DNA of 64,000 nucleotides from assembly GCF_033842475.1 (NCBI RefSeq), contig NZ_JAWXYB010000018.1, positions 1,037,501 to 1,101,500 of the forward strand. The letters are read 5' to 3'. The DNA is from Acidiphilium acidophilum (GTDB lineage Bacteria > Pseudomonadota > Alphaproteobacteria > Acetobacterales > Acetobacteraceae). The position numbers were made by a program, and so were the translations under genes. The notes beneath the pieces are model-generated. The model was not told where the DNA came from. It worked only from the letters and a program-made list of their open reading frames with translations, and did no database searches. Positions within the stretch are counted from its first letter, which is position 1. Every line of letters begins with the position of its first letter. Below are positions 55,319-64,000 of the stretch, piece after piece.

Positions 55319-56416
55319 ATGATGAACAAATCACGCGAATTGACGGACCTTACCGCCTGCCGCGCGATTTTCGCGCTCTGGGTCTTCGCCTATCACATCA
55401 ACCTCCATGCCCAGTTCAGCCGCCATCTCGGCCCGCTCGGCGCGATCATCGACAAGGGCTATCTCGGCGTCGACGGGTTCTTCGTCCTCTCCGGCCTGAT
55501 CCTCGCCCGCGTCGATGATAAAATTCCCATGACCCGCCAGGGCATCACCCATTTCTGGGGCAAACGCCTCGCGCGTCTCTATCCGGTCCACCTCGCAGTG
55601 ATCGTCCTGCTCGGCGCGATCTTCATCGGCGGCCTTGCCATCGGCATCGTCCCGCGCCAGCCGGACCGGTTCGGCACCATCGCCCTTATCGACAATCTGT
55701 TGCTGGTCCAGAGCTGGGGGTTCCTGCATCACTGGACCTGGAACTACCCCTCATGGTCGATCAGCACGGAATGGGCCGGCTACCTGATCTTCCCCTTCAT
55801 CGTCGTGAGCTTCAGCCGATTCTACTACATGGCGGTCATCGCGGCCCTGCCGCTCTGCCTGTTCATCCTGTGTGTGGTCTCGTTCCACTACCGTGGGCTC
55901 AACCTCACCTTCGGCGCCTCGATGCTGCGCTTCTTCCCCGAGTTCATCGCCGGCATGATCACCACGATCGCGGTCCCGCTCTTCGCCGATGAAGCGAACG
56001 GCGCGGCAATCGGCCTCGTGGGAGCCCTTGTCGCCGCCGCCTTCGCCTGGGCTGGTCACGATGCCATGACCGTCTTCGGTCTCTGGCTGATGCTCTACGG
56101 TTTCGCGATGCAGGGCGACGCCGAAAAACCCGCCTATCTCGGCCGCATCAAGCCCCTTCATTACATCGGCGTGATCTCCTACCCGCTCTACATGAGCTTC
56201 GCCCCCGCCGAACTGGTCACCTCGCAACTGTTCCGCCGCCTGCACGAGCCCCCGGCCACGGTTCCGCTCGCCTATTCCGGCCTGTTGATCGCGCTCACCT
56301 TCGCCCTCGGCATCGTCCTGCACCTCCTGATCGAAAAACCCGCCCGTGTCGCCCTGAACCGCCGGCTCGACCCCGCCCGTGCCGAGGCTCTGGCCGAGGG
56401 CTCCGTGCCGCTGTAG
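55319..56416 (+). CDS. Acyltransferase-3 family (OafA-like) membrane protein
   Basis: Probable O-acyltransferase of surface polysaccharide or lipid, about ten membrane helices, 365 residues. [21 protein letters not shown] (about 5-25) begins the family pattern with the catalytic His near residue 25. [18 protein letters not shown]-type stretch and [10 protein letters not shown] (about 85-94, RxxR..P motif) follow. ATG at 55319 (or 55322) has no recognisable ribosome binding site, because the IS630 element ends at 55309 directly upstream. Expression may depend on the IS. The usual neighbour of rnj in relatives would be proS or another housekeeping gene. Confidence 0.85.
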   Translation: MMNKSRELTDLTACRAIFALWVFAYHINLHAQFSRHLGPLGAIIDKGYLGVDGFFVLSGLILARVDDKIPMTRQGITHFWGKRLARLYPVHLAVIVLLGAIFIGGLAIGIVPRQPDRFGTIALIDNLLLVQSWGFLHHWTWNYPSWSISTEWAGYLIFPFIVVSFSRFYYMAVIAALPLCLFILCVVSFHYRGLNLTFGASMLRFFPEFIAGMITTIAVPLFADEANGAAIGLVGALVAAAFAWAGHDAMTVFGLWLMLYGFAMQGDAEKPAYLGRIKPLHYIGVISYPLYMSFAPAELVTSQLFRRLHEPPATVPLAYSGLLIALTFALGIVLHLLIEKPARVALNRRLDPARAEALAEGSVPL

Positions 56417-56451
56417 GAGAACGGGCACCAACCACTCGCTCAGGACATCGC

Positions 56452-57765
56452 ATGCGCCTCTCCCGCTCGCTCATCCCCACCATCAAGGAAACCCCCGCCG
56501 AGGCGCAGATCGTCTCGCACCGCCTGATGCTCCGCGCCGGGATGATCCGCCAGCAATCCGCCGGCATCTATGCCTGGCTGCCGAGCGGCCTGCGCGTGCT
56601 GCACAACATCGCGAACATCGTCCGCGCCGAACAGGCGAGGGCAGGGGCGCAGGAAATCCTGATGCCGACCATCCAATCCGCCGATCTCTGGCGCGAAAGC
56701 GGGCGGTACGACGCGTACGGCCCGGAAATGCTCCGCATCCGCGACCGTCACGACCGCGAGATGCTCTACGGCCCGACCAACGAGGAAATGCTCACCGCCA
56801 TCATGCGCGAGTCGGTGCAATCCTACCGCGACCTGCCGCAGATGCTCTACCAGATCCAGTGGAAATTCCGCGATGAGGTCCGCCCCCGCTTCGGCGTCCT
56901 GCGCGGGCGTGAATTCTACATGAAGGACGGCTACAGCTTCGATCTCGACTACGCAGCCGCTGTCTCAAGCTACCGCCGCATGATGCTGTCCTACATGCGG
57001 ATCTTCCGCACCATGGGCGTCCGCGCCATCCCGATGCGCGCCGATACCGGCCCGATCGGCGGCGATCTCTCCCACGAGTTCCACATCCTCGCCCCGACCG
57101 GCGAAAGCGGCGTGTTCTACGATAAAGCCTTCGAATCGATCGACCTCGGCAACGACACCTATAATTACGACACCCAGGCCGACCTCGACGCCTTCTTCGA
57201 CCAGATGACCACGCTCTACGCCGCAACCGATGAAAAACACGATACCGAAGCCTGGGCCAAAATCCCGGAGTCCGACCGCCGCGAGGGCAGGGGCATCGAA
57301 GTTGGCCAGATCTTCTACTTCGGCACCAAATACAGCGAAAAAATGGGCTTCTCCGTCGTCGGCCCGGACGGCGCGAGAATCCACCCCGAAATGGGCAGCT
57401 ACGGCATCGGCGTCTCGCGCCTCACCGGTGCGATCATCGAAGCCAGCCACGATGACGCCGGGATCATCTGGCCCGATGCCGTCGCGCCGTTCCGCGCCGC
57501 CATCCTCAACCTCCGCCAGGGCGACGCCACCACCGACAAACTCTGCGAAGACCTCTACGCCCGCCTGGGCGACGCCGCCCTCTACGACGACCGCGACGCC
57601 CGCGCCGGCGAAAAATTCGCCGACGCCGATCTGATGGGCCATCCGTGGCAACTCATCGTCGGACCGCGCGGTGCCGCCAAAAATCAGGTGGAACTCAAGC
57701 GCCGCCACACCGGCGAACGCGCCGAACTCTCCCTCGAAGATGCGCTCGCGAAAGTGCTGGCTTGA
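56452..57765 (+). CDS. proS: Prolyl-tRNA synthetase (short, without editing insertion)
   Basis: Charges tRNA-Pro. 437 residues, against about 570 for the E. coli type: the INS editing domain between motifs 2 and 3 is absent, as in many alphaproteobacteria. Visible: TNEEM (about 107-111), class II motif 2 [19 protein letters not shown] (about 143-161), and motif 3 [14 protein letters not shown] (about 316-329). Without the editing insertion, mischarged Ala-tRNA-Pro must be cleared by a separate enzyme. The stop overlaps the lolC/E ATG by one base. Confidence 0.96.
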   Translation: MRLSRSLIPTIKETPAEAQIVSHRLMLRAGMIRQQSAGIYAWLPSGLRVLHNIANIVRAEQARAGAQEILMPTIQSADLWRESGRYDAYGPEMLRIRDRHDREMLYGPTNEEMLTAIMRESVQSYRDLPQMLYQIQWKFRDEVRPRFGVLRGREFYMKDGYSFDLDYAAAVSSYRRMMLSYMRIFRTMGVRAIPMRADTGPIGGDLSHEFHILAPTGESGVFYDKAFESIDLGNDTYNYDTQADLDAFFDQMTTLYAATDEKHDTEAWAKIPESDRREGRGIEVGQIFYFGTKYSEKMGFSVVGPDGARIHPEMGSYGIGVSRLTGAIIEASHDDAGIIWPDAVAPFRAAILNLRQGDATTDKLCEDLYARLGDAALYDDRDARAGEKFADADLMGHPWQLIVGPRGAAKNQVELKRRHTGERAELSLEDALAKVLA

Positions 57766-59012
57766 TGTTCAACGCCTTCGAGCGCCGCGTCGCCTTCCGC
57801 TACCTGCGTGCCCGCAAGGGTGAGCGCTTCGTCTCGATCATCGCGATCTTCTCCCTGATCGGCATCGCCCTCGGCGTCGCCACCCTGATCATCGTGATGA
57901 GCGTGATGAACGGCTTCCGCCAGGAACTCCTCGCCCAGATCCTCGGCCTGAATGGCGATATCGGCGTCTACGGCGCGGGCCACAACATCAGCCAGTACGA
58001 TGCCGCCGCCGGCAAACTCATGAAAATCCCCGGCGTGATCAGCGCCATCCCGATCGTGCAGGGCGAGGTGCTGATGACCGGCCCGCACGGCGGCGCGATC
58101 GGCGGTGTTGCCCGCGGTATCCAGCCCTCCGGCCTCGCCGACCTCAAGACCGTCTCGCATCACATCATCTCAGGCACCCTCAAGGGCTTTTCCGGCAACG
58201 ACGTCGCGATCGGCGCAGGCGTCGGTACCCAGCTCGGCATCCCGCTCGATGGCACCATCACCCTGGTCCTGCCGCAGGGCAACGCGACCATCATCGGCAC
58301 CATCCCCCGGATCGAGAGCTTCCACGTCACCGCCATCTTCCAGACCGGCATGGCGCAGTACGATTCCAGTTTCGTCTTCCTGCCGCTCAAGGCCGCACAA
58401 ACCCTGTTCCGCGCGCCCGATGCCGCAACCCAGATCCAGCTCTTCGTGAAAAACCCCGACAAGGACGGCCCGATCAAAGCCGCCATCCCGCAAGCCCTGT
58501 CCGGCACGCCGGTCAACGTGGTCGACTGGCAGGACAGCAACAATGCCTTCTTCGCCGCCGTCAACGTCGAACGCAACGTGATGTTCCTGATCCTCACCCT
58601 CATCATCATCGTCGCCGTCTTCAACGTCGTCTCGTCCATGATCATGATGGTCAAGGACAAGACCGCCGATATCGCGATCCTGCGCACCATGGGCGCATCG
58701 TCCGGTTCGGTCCTGCGGATCTTCTTCATGGTCGGCGCCTCGGTCGGCGTGCTCGGCACGGTCATCGGCTTCGGCCTCGGCGTCGTCTTCTGCACCTATA
58801 TCGAAAACATCCGCATGTTCATCCAGAACATCACCGGCACCCAGTTGTTCAACCCCACCGTCTACTATCTCGAATCCCTGCCCGCGAAACTCGAATGGAG
58901 CCAGGTGATCGAAGTCGTCCTCCTCGCCATCGCCCTGTCCTTCGCCGCCACCATCTACCCGAGCTGGCGCGCCGCCCGCACCGACCCGGTCGAGGCCCTC
59001 CGCCATGAGTGA
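57765..59012 (+). CDS. lolC: Lipoprotein-releasing system transmembrane protein LolC/LolE
   Basis: Inner-membrane permease of the Lol ABC transporter that detaches outer-membrane lipoproteins and hands them to LolA. 415 residues in the FtsX/MacB topology: one helix near 25-50, a large periplasmic domain (about 50-270), and three helices in the last 150 residues. The start FERRVAFRYLRARKGERFVS matches LolC/E family proteins. Only one permease gene is present, so it may act as a homodimer (LolF-like). It overlaps lolD by 8 bp. Confidence 0.9.
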   Translation: MFNAFERRVAFRYLRARKGERFVSIIAIFSLIGIALGVATLIIVMSVMNGFRQELLAQILGLNGDIGVYGAGHNISQYDAAAGKLMKIPGVISAIPIVQGEVLMTGPHGGAIGGVARGIQPSGLADLKTVSHHIISGTLKGFSGNDVAIGAGVGTQLGIPLDGTITLVLPQGNATIIGTIPRIESFHVTAIFQTGMAQYDSSFVFLPLKAAQTLFRAPDAATQIQLFVKNPDKDGPIKAAIPQALSGTPVNVVDWQDSNNAFFAAVNVERNVMFLILTLIIIVAVFNVVSSMIMMVKDKTADIAILRTMGASSGSVLRIFFMVGASVGVLGTVIGFGLGVVFCTYIENIRMFIQNITGTQLFNPTVYYLESLPAKLEWSQVIEVVLLAIALSFAATIYPSWRAARTDPVEALRHE

Positions 59013-59682
59013 CATCCTCACCCTCGATAAAGTCACCCGCACTTTCGGCAGCGGCGACGAACAACTCCACATCCTGCGCGGGGCCGATCTCACGCTGCGC
59101 GCCGGTGAAATCACCGCCCTGGTCGCCCCGTCGGGCTCGGGAAAATCCACCCTGCTCCATCTCGCCGGCCTGCTCGAAGGAGCCGATTCCGGCACGATTC
59201 GGATCGGCGGCATCGACACGGGACGGCTTTCGGATTCCGAACGCACCCGCCTCCGCCGCGATGAAATCGGCTTCGTCTACCAATCCCACCACCTGCTCGC
59301 CGAATTCACCGCCCTCGAAAACGTCGCGATCCCGCAAATGATCGCCGGCAAATCCCGCGCCGATGCCGAGGCCCGCGCCGCCACCCTTCTCGCCGCTTTC
59401 GGCCTGACCAATCGCGCCAACCATCTGCCCGGCAAGCTCTCCGGCGGCGAACGTCAGCGCGTCGCCATCGCGCGCGCCATGGCCAACGCCCCCAAACTCC
59501 TGCTCGCCGACGAACCCACCGGCAATCTCGACGTCGCGACCGCCGATATCGTTTTCAACGAAATGCTCCGCGCCGTTCGCGGCGAAAACATCGCCGCCCT
59601 CATCGCCACCCACAACCCCGACCTCGCCGCCCGCATGGACCGCACCATCATCCTGCGCGACGGTCTGCTGGTCGCATCCTGA
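59005..59682 (+). CDS. lolD: Lipoprotein-releasing system ATP-binding protein
   Basis: ATPase of the Lol transporter. 225 residues. Walker A is APSGSGKST (about 45-53), Q-loop YQSHHLL (about 92-98), signature LSGGERQR (about 145-152), and Walker B LLLADEPT (about 165-172), with the family's GNLD after it. Overlaps the permease gene by 8 bp. Confidence 0.95.
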   Translation: MSDILTLDKVTRTFGSGDEQLHILRGADLTLRAGEITALVAPSGSGKSTLLHLAGLLEGADSGTIRIGGIDTGRLSDSERTRLRRDEIGFVYQSHHLLAEFTALENVAIPQMIAGKSRADAEARAATLLAAFGLTNRANHLPGKLSGGERQRVAIARAMANAPKLLLADEPTGNLDVATADIVFNEMLRAVRGENIAALIATHNPDLAARMDRTIILRDGLLVAS

Positions 59683-59699
59683 ACCACGGAGACCTGCCC

Positions 59700-60638
59700 A
59701 TGGCCGAACTCGACCGCAGCGCCGCTACAGTGCTCGACATGATCCGCCTTTCCGGCGCCCCCGCCACCCATACCCTCACCCCCGAACAGGCGCGCCTCGC
59801 CTATCGTGCCGCCCGCGCCGCGCTGAGCCCCGAACCGCCCGCCCTCGCCGAAATCCGCGATCTCACCGCCCCCGGCCGCAACGGCGCCATCCCGCTCCGC
59901 CTCTATCGTGACGGCACCGATCCCGCCCCCCGCGCCGGAATGGTCTATCTCCACGGCGGCGGCTGGGTGATCGGCGATCTCGACACCCACGATGTCGTCT
60001 GCCGCCAGCTTGCCCAGCGCACCGGCGCCGTCATCGTCGCGGTCGACTACCGCATGGGCCCCGAACACAAATTCCCCGCCGCCGCCGACGATGCGATCGA
60101 TGCCACCGCCTTCGTCGCCGCCAACGCGATTGATCTCGGCATCGATCCGAACCGCCTCGCCGTCGGCGGCGACAGCGCCGGAGGCAACCTCGCCGCCGTC
60201 GTCGCAATCGACGCGCGCGACAATCACGGCCCCGTCCTCGCCCTGCAGGCCCTCATCTATCCCTCGATCGCCATGTCCATGACCTCGCCAAGCCAGCAGG
60301 AATTCGCCGAAGGCTACGGTCTCACCCGCGAGACCATGATCTATTTCCGCAACCACTATCTCCGCAGTCAGGACGACACCCACGACTGGCGCGCCTCACC
60401 CATCCGCGCCGCCCACCACGCCAATCTGCCGCCCGCCCTGATCATCACCGCCGGCTTCGATCCGCTGCGCGACGAAGGCGAAGACTACGCCCGCACCCTC
60501 ATCGCATCCGGCGTCCCGGTCACGGTGCGGCGCTTCCCCGGCCAGATCCACGGGTTCATCACCATGGGCCGCATCATCCCCGAAGCCACCGGCGCAATCG
60601 ATGAAATCGCCGACGCCATGGCGGCCCGTGGCCTCTGA
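59700..60638 (+). CDS. Alpha/beta hydrolase, hormone-sensitive-lipase family
   Basis: Probable esterase or lipase, cytosolic, 312 residues. The oxyanion-hole HGGGWVIGDLDTHD (about 82-95) and nucleophile GDSAGGN (about 157-163) define the HSL family. The catalytic Asp is in FDPLRDEGEDYA (about 251-262) and the His in QIHGF (about 281-285). 17 bp after lolD. Its end overlaps the PsiE-like start. Substrate unknown. Confidence 0.87.
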   Translation: MAELDRSAATVLDMIRLSGAPATHTLTPEQARLAYRAARAALSPEPPALAEIRDLTAPGRNGAIPLRLYRDGTDPAPRAGMVYLHGGGWVIGDLDTHDVVCRQLAQRTGAVIVAVDYRMGPEHKFPAAADDAIDATAFVAANAIDLGIDPNRLAVGGDSAGGNLAAVVAIDARDNHGPVLALQALIYPSIAMSMTSPSQQEFAEGYGLTRETMIYFRNHYLRSQDDTHDWRASPIRAAHHANLPPALIITAGFDPLRDEGEDYARTLIASGVPVTVRRFPGQIHGFITMGRIIPEATGAIDEIADAMAARGL

Positions 60639-61092
60639 ACCCAAGCCCCGGCTCCGCTGGCGCGCCCTGATCTTTCGCGGCTACGATATCGCGGTTGACG
60701 CGGTGATCATCGGTGTCATCCCGCTGATGCTCATCGCCCTCGGCTTCGCCTTCGTCGAAGCCGTCGTCACCACCATCCACCTGTTCCCCGACCTCCGCCC
60801 CGCCAAGGTCGACGGATTCGAACTCCGTACCCTGGTCGAACGCATCCTCGACGTCGTCATCCTGATCGAGCTGTTCAACACCTTCATGGACTACGCCCGC
60901 ACCCGCCGCATCCGCCTCTCGACCCTGCTGGATGTCACCATCGTGTTCTCCCTGCGCGAAATCCTGATCAAACTCTACGCCCAGAAATTCTCCTCGCGCG
61001 ATCTGGTGGCGTTGTGCATCTTGGTCATCGTGCTGGTGATCGCGCGGAGTATCACAATCAAGGTCTCGCCGGCGCTCGGTAAGGAAAGTTAA
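60601..61092 (+). CDS. PsiE-like small membrane protein
   Basis: A 163-residue membrane protein of the phosphate-starvation-inducible PsiE type (YjbA), function unknown. Four hydrophobic segments (about 27-55, 75-95, 105-125, 137-157) and the family's RGYDIAVDAVIIGVIPLMLI run near residue 25. The ATG at 60601 overlaps the hydrolase by 38 bp; a GTG at 60628 would overlap by only 11 bp, and neither has a clear ribosome binding site. It ends directly at the shared inverted-repeat terminator. Confidence 0.7.
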   Translation: MKSPTPWRPVASEPKPRLRWRALIFRGYDIAVDAVIIGVIPLMLIALGFAFVEAVVTTIHLFPDLRPAKVDGFELRTLVERILDVVILIELFNTFMDYARTRRIRLSTLLDVTIVFSLREILIKLYAQKFSSRDLVALCILVIVLVIARSITIKVSPALGKES

Positions 61093-61094
61093 GC

Positions 61095-61214
61095 GGTTCT
61101 TTTTTGTAAAAAAGAACCAAAAAACTTTTATTAGTTTGGTCCGAGGCGCTCACTCGCCACAGGCTCCGCCCCCGAGTTAAAAAGTTTTTTGCTTCTTTTT
61201 TACAAAAAAGAAAC
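61095..61214. terminator. Imperfect 37-bp inverted repeat, bidirectional terminator
   Basis: The left arm (61095-61130) begins GGTTCTTTTTTGTAAAAAAG and itself forms an 11-bp palindrome. The right arm (61178-61214) is nearly its reverse complement. Between them lie 47 bp of GC-rich spacer. Each arm ends in a run of T after a hairpin, for both directions of transcription. It fills the space between the convergent PsiE-like and ABC-F genes. The form resembles dispersed repeats found in acetic acid bacteria, which is my recollection, not checked. Confidence 0.75.
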
Positions 61215-61223
61215 CTTCCTTTC

Positions 61224-63011
61224 TTACCCTTCAACACTCTCCCGCCGCATCTCCAACTCCAGCCACTCCGCCTCCAACACGCCCATCCGCTCATGCAGCC
61301 CCGCCAGCGCCGTCATATTCGCCTGAAACTGCTCCGGCTGCCTGGTGAACAACTCGGTATCCGCGAACGTCGCCTCCAGAGTGTCGATCCGGCCCTGCAC
61401 CGCGGCCATCTCCTCGTTCAATGCTTTCAGCCGGTGCCGGTCCTTGAACGAAAACGCGGCTTTTTCGTTCGCCCGCTTCGCCACCGGCCCGGCCTTGCGC
61501 ACCGCCGCCGCCTCGCGCCCGCGCTCGCCGCGCTGCGCCAGCATATCCGAATAGCCGCCGGCATATTCCACCCAGCGCCCATCGCCTTCCGCCGCCAAGG
61601 TCGAGGTCGCCACCCGGTCGAGAAAATCACGATCATGGCTGACCAGCAGAATCGTCCCGGCATACTCGCTCAGCATGTCCTGCAATATATCCAGCGTCTC
61701 CAGATCGAGATCGTTGGTGGGTTCATCCAGGATCAGCAGGTTCGACGGTTTCGCCAATATCGCCGCGAGCAGCAACCGCCCGCGCTCCCCGCCCGAAAGC
61801 GTGCCCACCGGCGTGCGCGCCTGCTCCGGCCGGAACAGAAAATCCTTCATATAACCGATCACATGACGCGATTCCCCGCCCACTTCCACCAGATCGCTCT
61901 TGCCCCCGGTCAGCGTATCGGCGAGCGTCGTCGCGGGGTCGAGCGCCGCGCGCTGCTGATCCAACGTCGCCACCGCCAGATTGGTCCCGATCTTGATTGT
62001 CCCGGCATCCGGCTGATCCTGCCCCGTCAGCAAGCGCAGCAGTGTCGTCTTGCCCGCCCCGTTCGGCCCGACGATGCCCAGCCGATCGCCGCGCAGCACC
62101 CGCAGCGTCAGATCGCGAATGATGACCTGATCGCCATAGGATTTCGATATCCCCTTGGCATCCATCACGATCTTGCCGGACAGGGAGGCCGCGCTCGCGC
62201 TCACCTGCAACTCGCGGCTGTCCCGCTTTTCCTCCCGCTTCTTCTCGCGCAACCCGGCCAGTTCCGCGACCCGCCGGACATTTCGCTTGCGCCGCGCCGT
62301 CACGCCATAGCGCATCCAGTCTTCCTCGCGGGCAATCTCGCGCGAAAGCTTCTGCGCATCCCGCGCCTCCTGCTCGAACACCTCGTCGCGCCACGTCTCG
62401 AAATGCGCGAACCCCCGGTCGATCCGGCTGGTGCGCCCCCGATCCAACCAGACGATGCTGCGCGACACCTTCTCCAGCAGCCGCCGGTCATGGCTGATCA
62501 GCACGATCCCGGCGCGAGAGCCGCGCAACTCCGCCTCAAGCCATTCGATCGCGGGCAGATCCAGGTGATTGGTCGGCTCATCCAGCAACAGCACGTCAGG
62601 TGCCGGTGCCAACACGCGCGCAATCGCCGCCCGCCGCGCCTCGCCACCCGAAAGTCGCACCGTGGTCTCCGCCCCGCTCAACCCGAGCTGGTCCAGCAAT
62701 CCCCGAGCCCGATGCCCGTCGGTCTCGGCATCCAGCCCATCCAGAACGTAATCCATCACCGTCGCAAACCCGGTCAGATCCGGCTCCTGCGGCAGATATC
62801 GCAACGTCGCCCCCGGCTGCAAAAACCGCGTCCCGCCATCCGCACCGATCATGTCGGCAGCGATTTTCAGCAGCGTCGACTTGCCCGAACCGTTCCGCCC
62901 GACGAGACAAATCCGCTCACCCGCCCCCACCCCGATCTCCGCCCCATCGAGCAAGGGCGATGCGCCGAGTGAAAGCCGGATATTCTGTAAATTCAGCAGG
63001 GGAGGGGCCAT
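61224..63011 (-). CDS. uup: ABC-F family ATPase, Uup-like
   Basis: Soluble ATPase with two ABC domains and no membrane part, of the ABC-F class that acts on the ribosome or, for Uup, in DNA/ribosome maintenance. 595 residues from the ATG at 63011. Walker A: GRNGSGKST (about 38-46) and GPNGAGKTT (about 323-331). Signatures LSGGEARR and LSGGERGR. Walker B ends LLLDEPTNHLD and LILDEPTNDLD. A linker of about 80 residues with charged helices and a C-terminal coiled coil (about 510-590) follow Uup. An ATG ten codons upstream (63041) lacks a ribosome binding site. Confidence 0.9.
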   Translation of the reverse strand: MAPPLLNLQNIRLSLGASPLLDGAEIGVGAGERICLVGRNGSGKSTLLKIAADMIGADGGTRFLQPGATLRYLPQEPDLTGFATVMDYVLDGLDAETDGHRARGLLDQLGLSGAETTVRLSGGEARRAAIARVLAPAPDVLLLDEPTNHLDLPAIEWLEAELRGSRAGIVLISHDRRLLEKVSRSIVWLDRGRTSRIDRGFAHFETWRDEVFEQEARDAQKLSREIAREEDWMRYGVTARRKRNVRRVAELAGLREKKREEKRDSRELQVSASAASLSGKIVMDAKGISKSYGDQVIIRDLTLRVLRGDRLGIVGPNGAGKTTLLRLLTGQDQPDAGTIKIGTNLAVATLDQQRAALDPATTLADTLTGGKSDLVEVGGESRHVIGYMKDFLFRPEQARTPVGTLSGGERGRLLLAAILAKPSNLLILDEPTNDLDLETLDILQDMLSEYAGTILLVSHDRDFLDRVATSTLAAEGDGRWVEYAGGYSDMLAQRGERGREAAAVRKAGPVAKRANEKAAFSFKDRHRLKALNEEMAAVQGRIDTLEATFADTELFTRQPEQFQANMTALAGLHERMGVLEAEWLELEMRRESVEG

Positions 63012-63068
63012 GTCCGCCTTGTGGCTATTCCGCCCCGGCATGGCAAGCGCGCACAGGACCGTCTAAAC

Positions 63069-64000
63069 ATGCAACCTATGCTCCGCCTTACCGAAATCAT
63101 CCTCCCGCTCGACCATTCCGAGGCCGACCTCGCCGCCGCGGTCGCCGCACGCCTCGCCCCGGCCATCCCGAGCCGCTTCACCATCGCCCGCCGCGCGATC
63201 GACGCCCGCCGCAAATCCGCAATCAAACTGACCTACACGATCGATGCCGAAACCGAAGGTGAGCCCGAAATCCTCGCCCGCAACCACCCCCACATCCGCC
63301 CCACGCCCGACACCACCTACAAACCCCCCGCCATCCGCCCCGCATCCACCCGTCCCGCATCCACCCGCCCGATCGTCATCGGCACCGGCCCCTGCGGCCT
63401 GTTCGCCGCGCTCATCCTCGCCCAGGCGGGTCTCCGCCCGATCATCCTGGAGCGCGGCAAGCCGGTCCGCCAACGCACCAAAGACACCTGGGCCTTCTGG
63501 CGGCGCGGTATCCTCACGCCGGAATCCAACGTCCAGTTCGGCGAAGGCGGGGCAGGGACCTTTTCCGACGGCAAGCTCTACAGCCAGATCAGCGACCCCA
63601 ACCATCTCGGCCGCAAAGTCCTCACCGAATTCGTCGCCGCCGGTGCGCCCGCCGAAATCCTCACCGTCGCCCACCCCCATATCGGCACCTTCCGTCTGGT
63701 CGGCATGGTCGAGACCATGCGCGAAACCATCGAACGCCTCGGCGGCGAATACCGCTTCGGTGCCCGCGTCACCGGCCTCATCCTCGATTCAACCCCCCGC
63801 CGCGCCCGTGGCGTGATCCTGGACTCCGGCGAAACCCTCACCGCCGACCACATCATCCTCGCCATCGGCCACTCCGCGCGCGACACGTTCGAAATGCTGC
63901 GCGATGCTGGCGTCCATCTCGACCCCAAACCCTTCTCGATCGGATTTCGTATCGAACATCCGCAGTCCATGATCGACCGCGCCCGCTACGGCAGCTTCGC
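63069..64000 (+). CDS. FAD-dependent oxidoreductase (partial, C-terminus beyond window)
   Basis: 310 codons are open to the right edge with no stop. The N-terminal 100 residues form a separate domain, followed by a short RPASTRPAST repeat, then the FAD-binding VIGTGPCGLFAALILAQAG (about 101-119) with the usual GxGxxG form, an ERGKPVRQR stretch and GEGGAGTFSDGKLY (about 157-170), as in the COG2509-type uncharacterised FAD proteins. Function is unknown. It diverges from the ABC-F gene with about 58 bp between. Confidence 0.8.
   Translation, partial: MQPMLRLTEIILPLDHSEADLAAAVAARLAPAIPSRFTIARRAIDARRKSAIKLTYTIDAETEGEPEILARNHPHIRPTPDTTYKPPAIRPASTRPASTRPIVIGTGPCGLFAALILAQAGLRPIILERGKPVRQRTKDTWAFWRRGILTPESNVQFGEGGAGTFSDGKLYSQISDPNHLGRKVLTEFVAAGAPAEILTVAHPHIGTFRLVGMVETMRETIERLGGEYRFGARVTGLILDSTPRRARGVILDSGETLTADHIILAIGHSARDTFEMLRDAGVHLDPKPFSIGFRIEHPQSMIDRARYGSF

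Overview
The window is a GC-rich chromosomal segment of an alphaproteobacterium, most likely Acetobacteraceae and possibly an acidophile of the Acidiphilium/Acidocella type. This is inferred from the gene content: class II DAHP synthase, a short ProS without an editing insertion, RNase J, a full nuo operon that runs into birA-coaX-rnj, and GT61 and IS630 proteins of the kind common in that family. No marker here fixes the species. Almost all of it is coding. No gene-free stretch exceeds about 240 bases. Both edges cut a gene.

Layout. 1-5.0 kb (minus strand): the start of a nicotinate phosphoribosyltransferase gene overlapping aroG, then glutathione reductase and an SDR oxidoreductase. 5.2-7.0 kb: a KefB-type cation/proton antiporter. 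7.0-13.5 kb: a surface-polysaccharide island with gmd and rmd (GDP-D-rhamnose), a GT4-type glycosyltransferase, a GT61 glycosyltransferase, a degenerate GT61-like partner, and a SIMPL-domain periplasmic protein. 13.6-16.6 kb: a DEAD-box RNA helicase overlapping glutaryl-CoA dehydrogenase. 16.6-19.9 kb: a FeeM-like N-acyl amino acid synthase divergent from a membrane GGDEF-EAL protein whose 5' third is strikingly AT-rich. 19.9-28.3 kb: a YfhO-like membrane protein, mutS and glnD. 28.3-35.8 kb: a proteostasis cluster (tRNA-Leu, tig, clpP, clpX, lon, HU), then tRNA-Val, a small glycine-zipper lipoprotein and tRNA-Asp.

36.0-54.0 kb is one long co-directional array: nuoABCDEF, a pentapeptide-repeat gene, nuoGHIJKLMN, birA, coaX, rnj. 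Many neighbours overlap by 1-8 bases. It encodes respiratory complex I plus biotin ligase, pantothenate kinase and RNase J. A terminator and an IS630-family element (54264-55309) follow. The IS lies immediately upstream of an acyltransferase-3 gene. Then come proS, lolC/E and lolD (lipoprotein release), an HSL-family hydrolase, a PsiE-like protein, a shared inverted-repeat terminator, a convergent ABC-F ATPase, and the start of an FAD-dependent oxidoreductase.

Points that stand out: a pentapeptide-repeat gene embedded between nuoF and nuoG; a tandem of intact and degenerate GT61 genes; a GGDEF-EAL gene of mosaic composition next to an acyl-amino-acid synthase; and a flip in plus-strand G/C skew from G-rich on the left to C-rich on the right, whatever the gene orientation, located roughly at 16-20 kb. 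I did not find CRISPR arrays, phage genes or an unmistakable new defence system.
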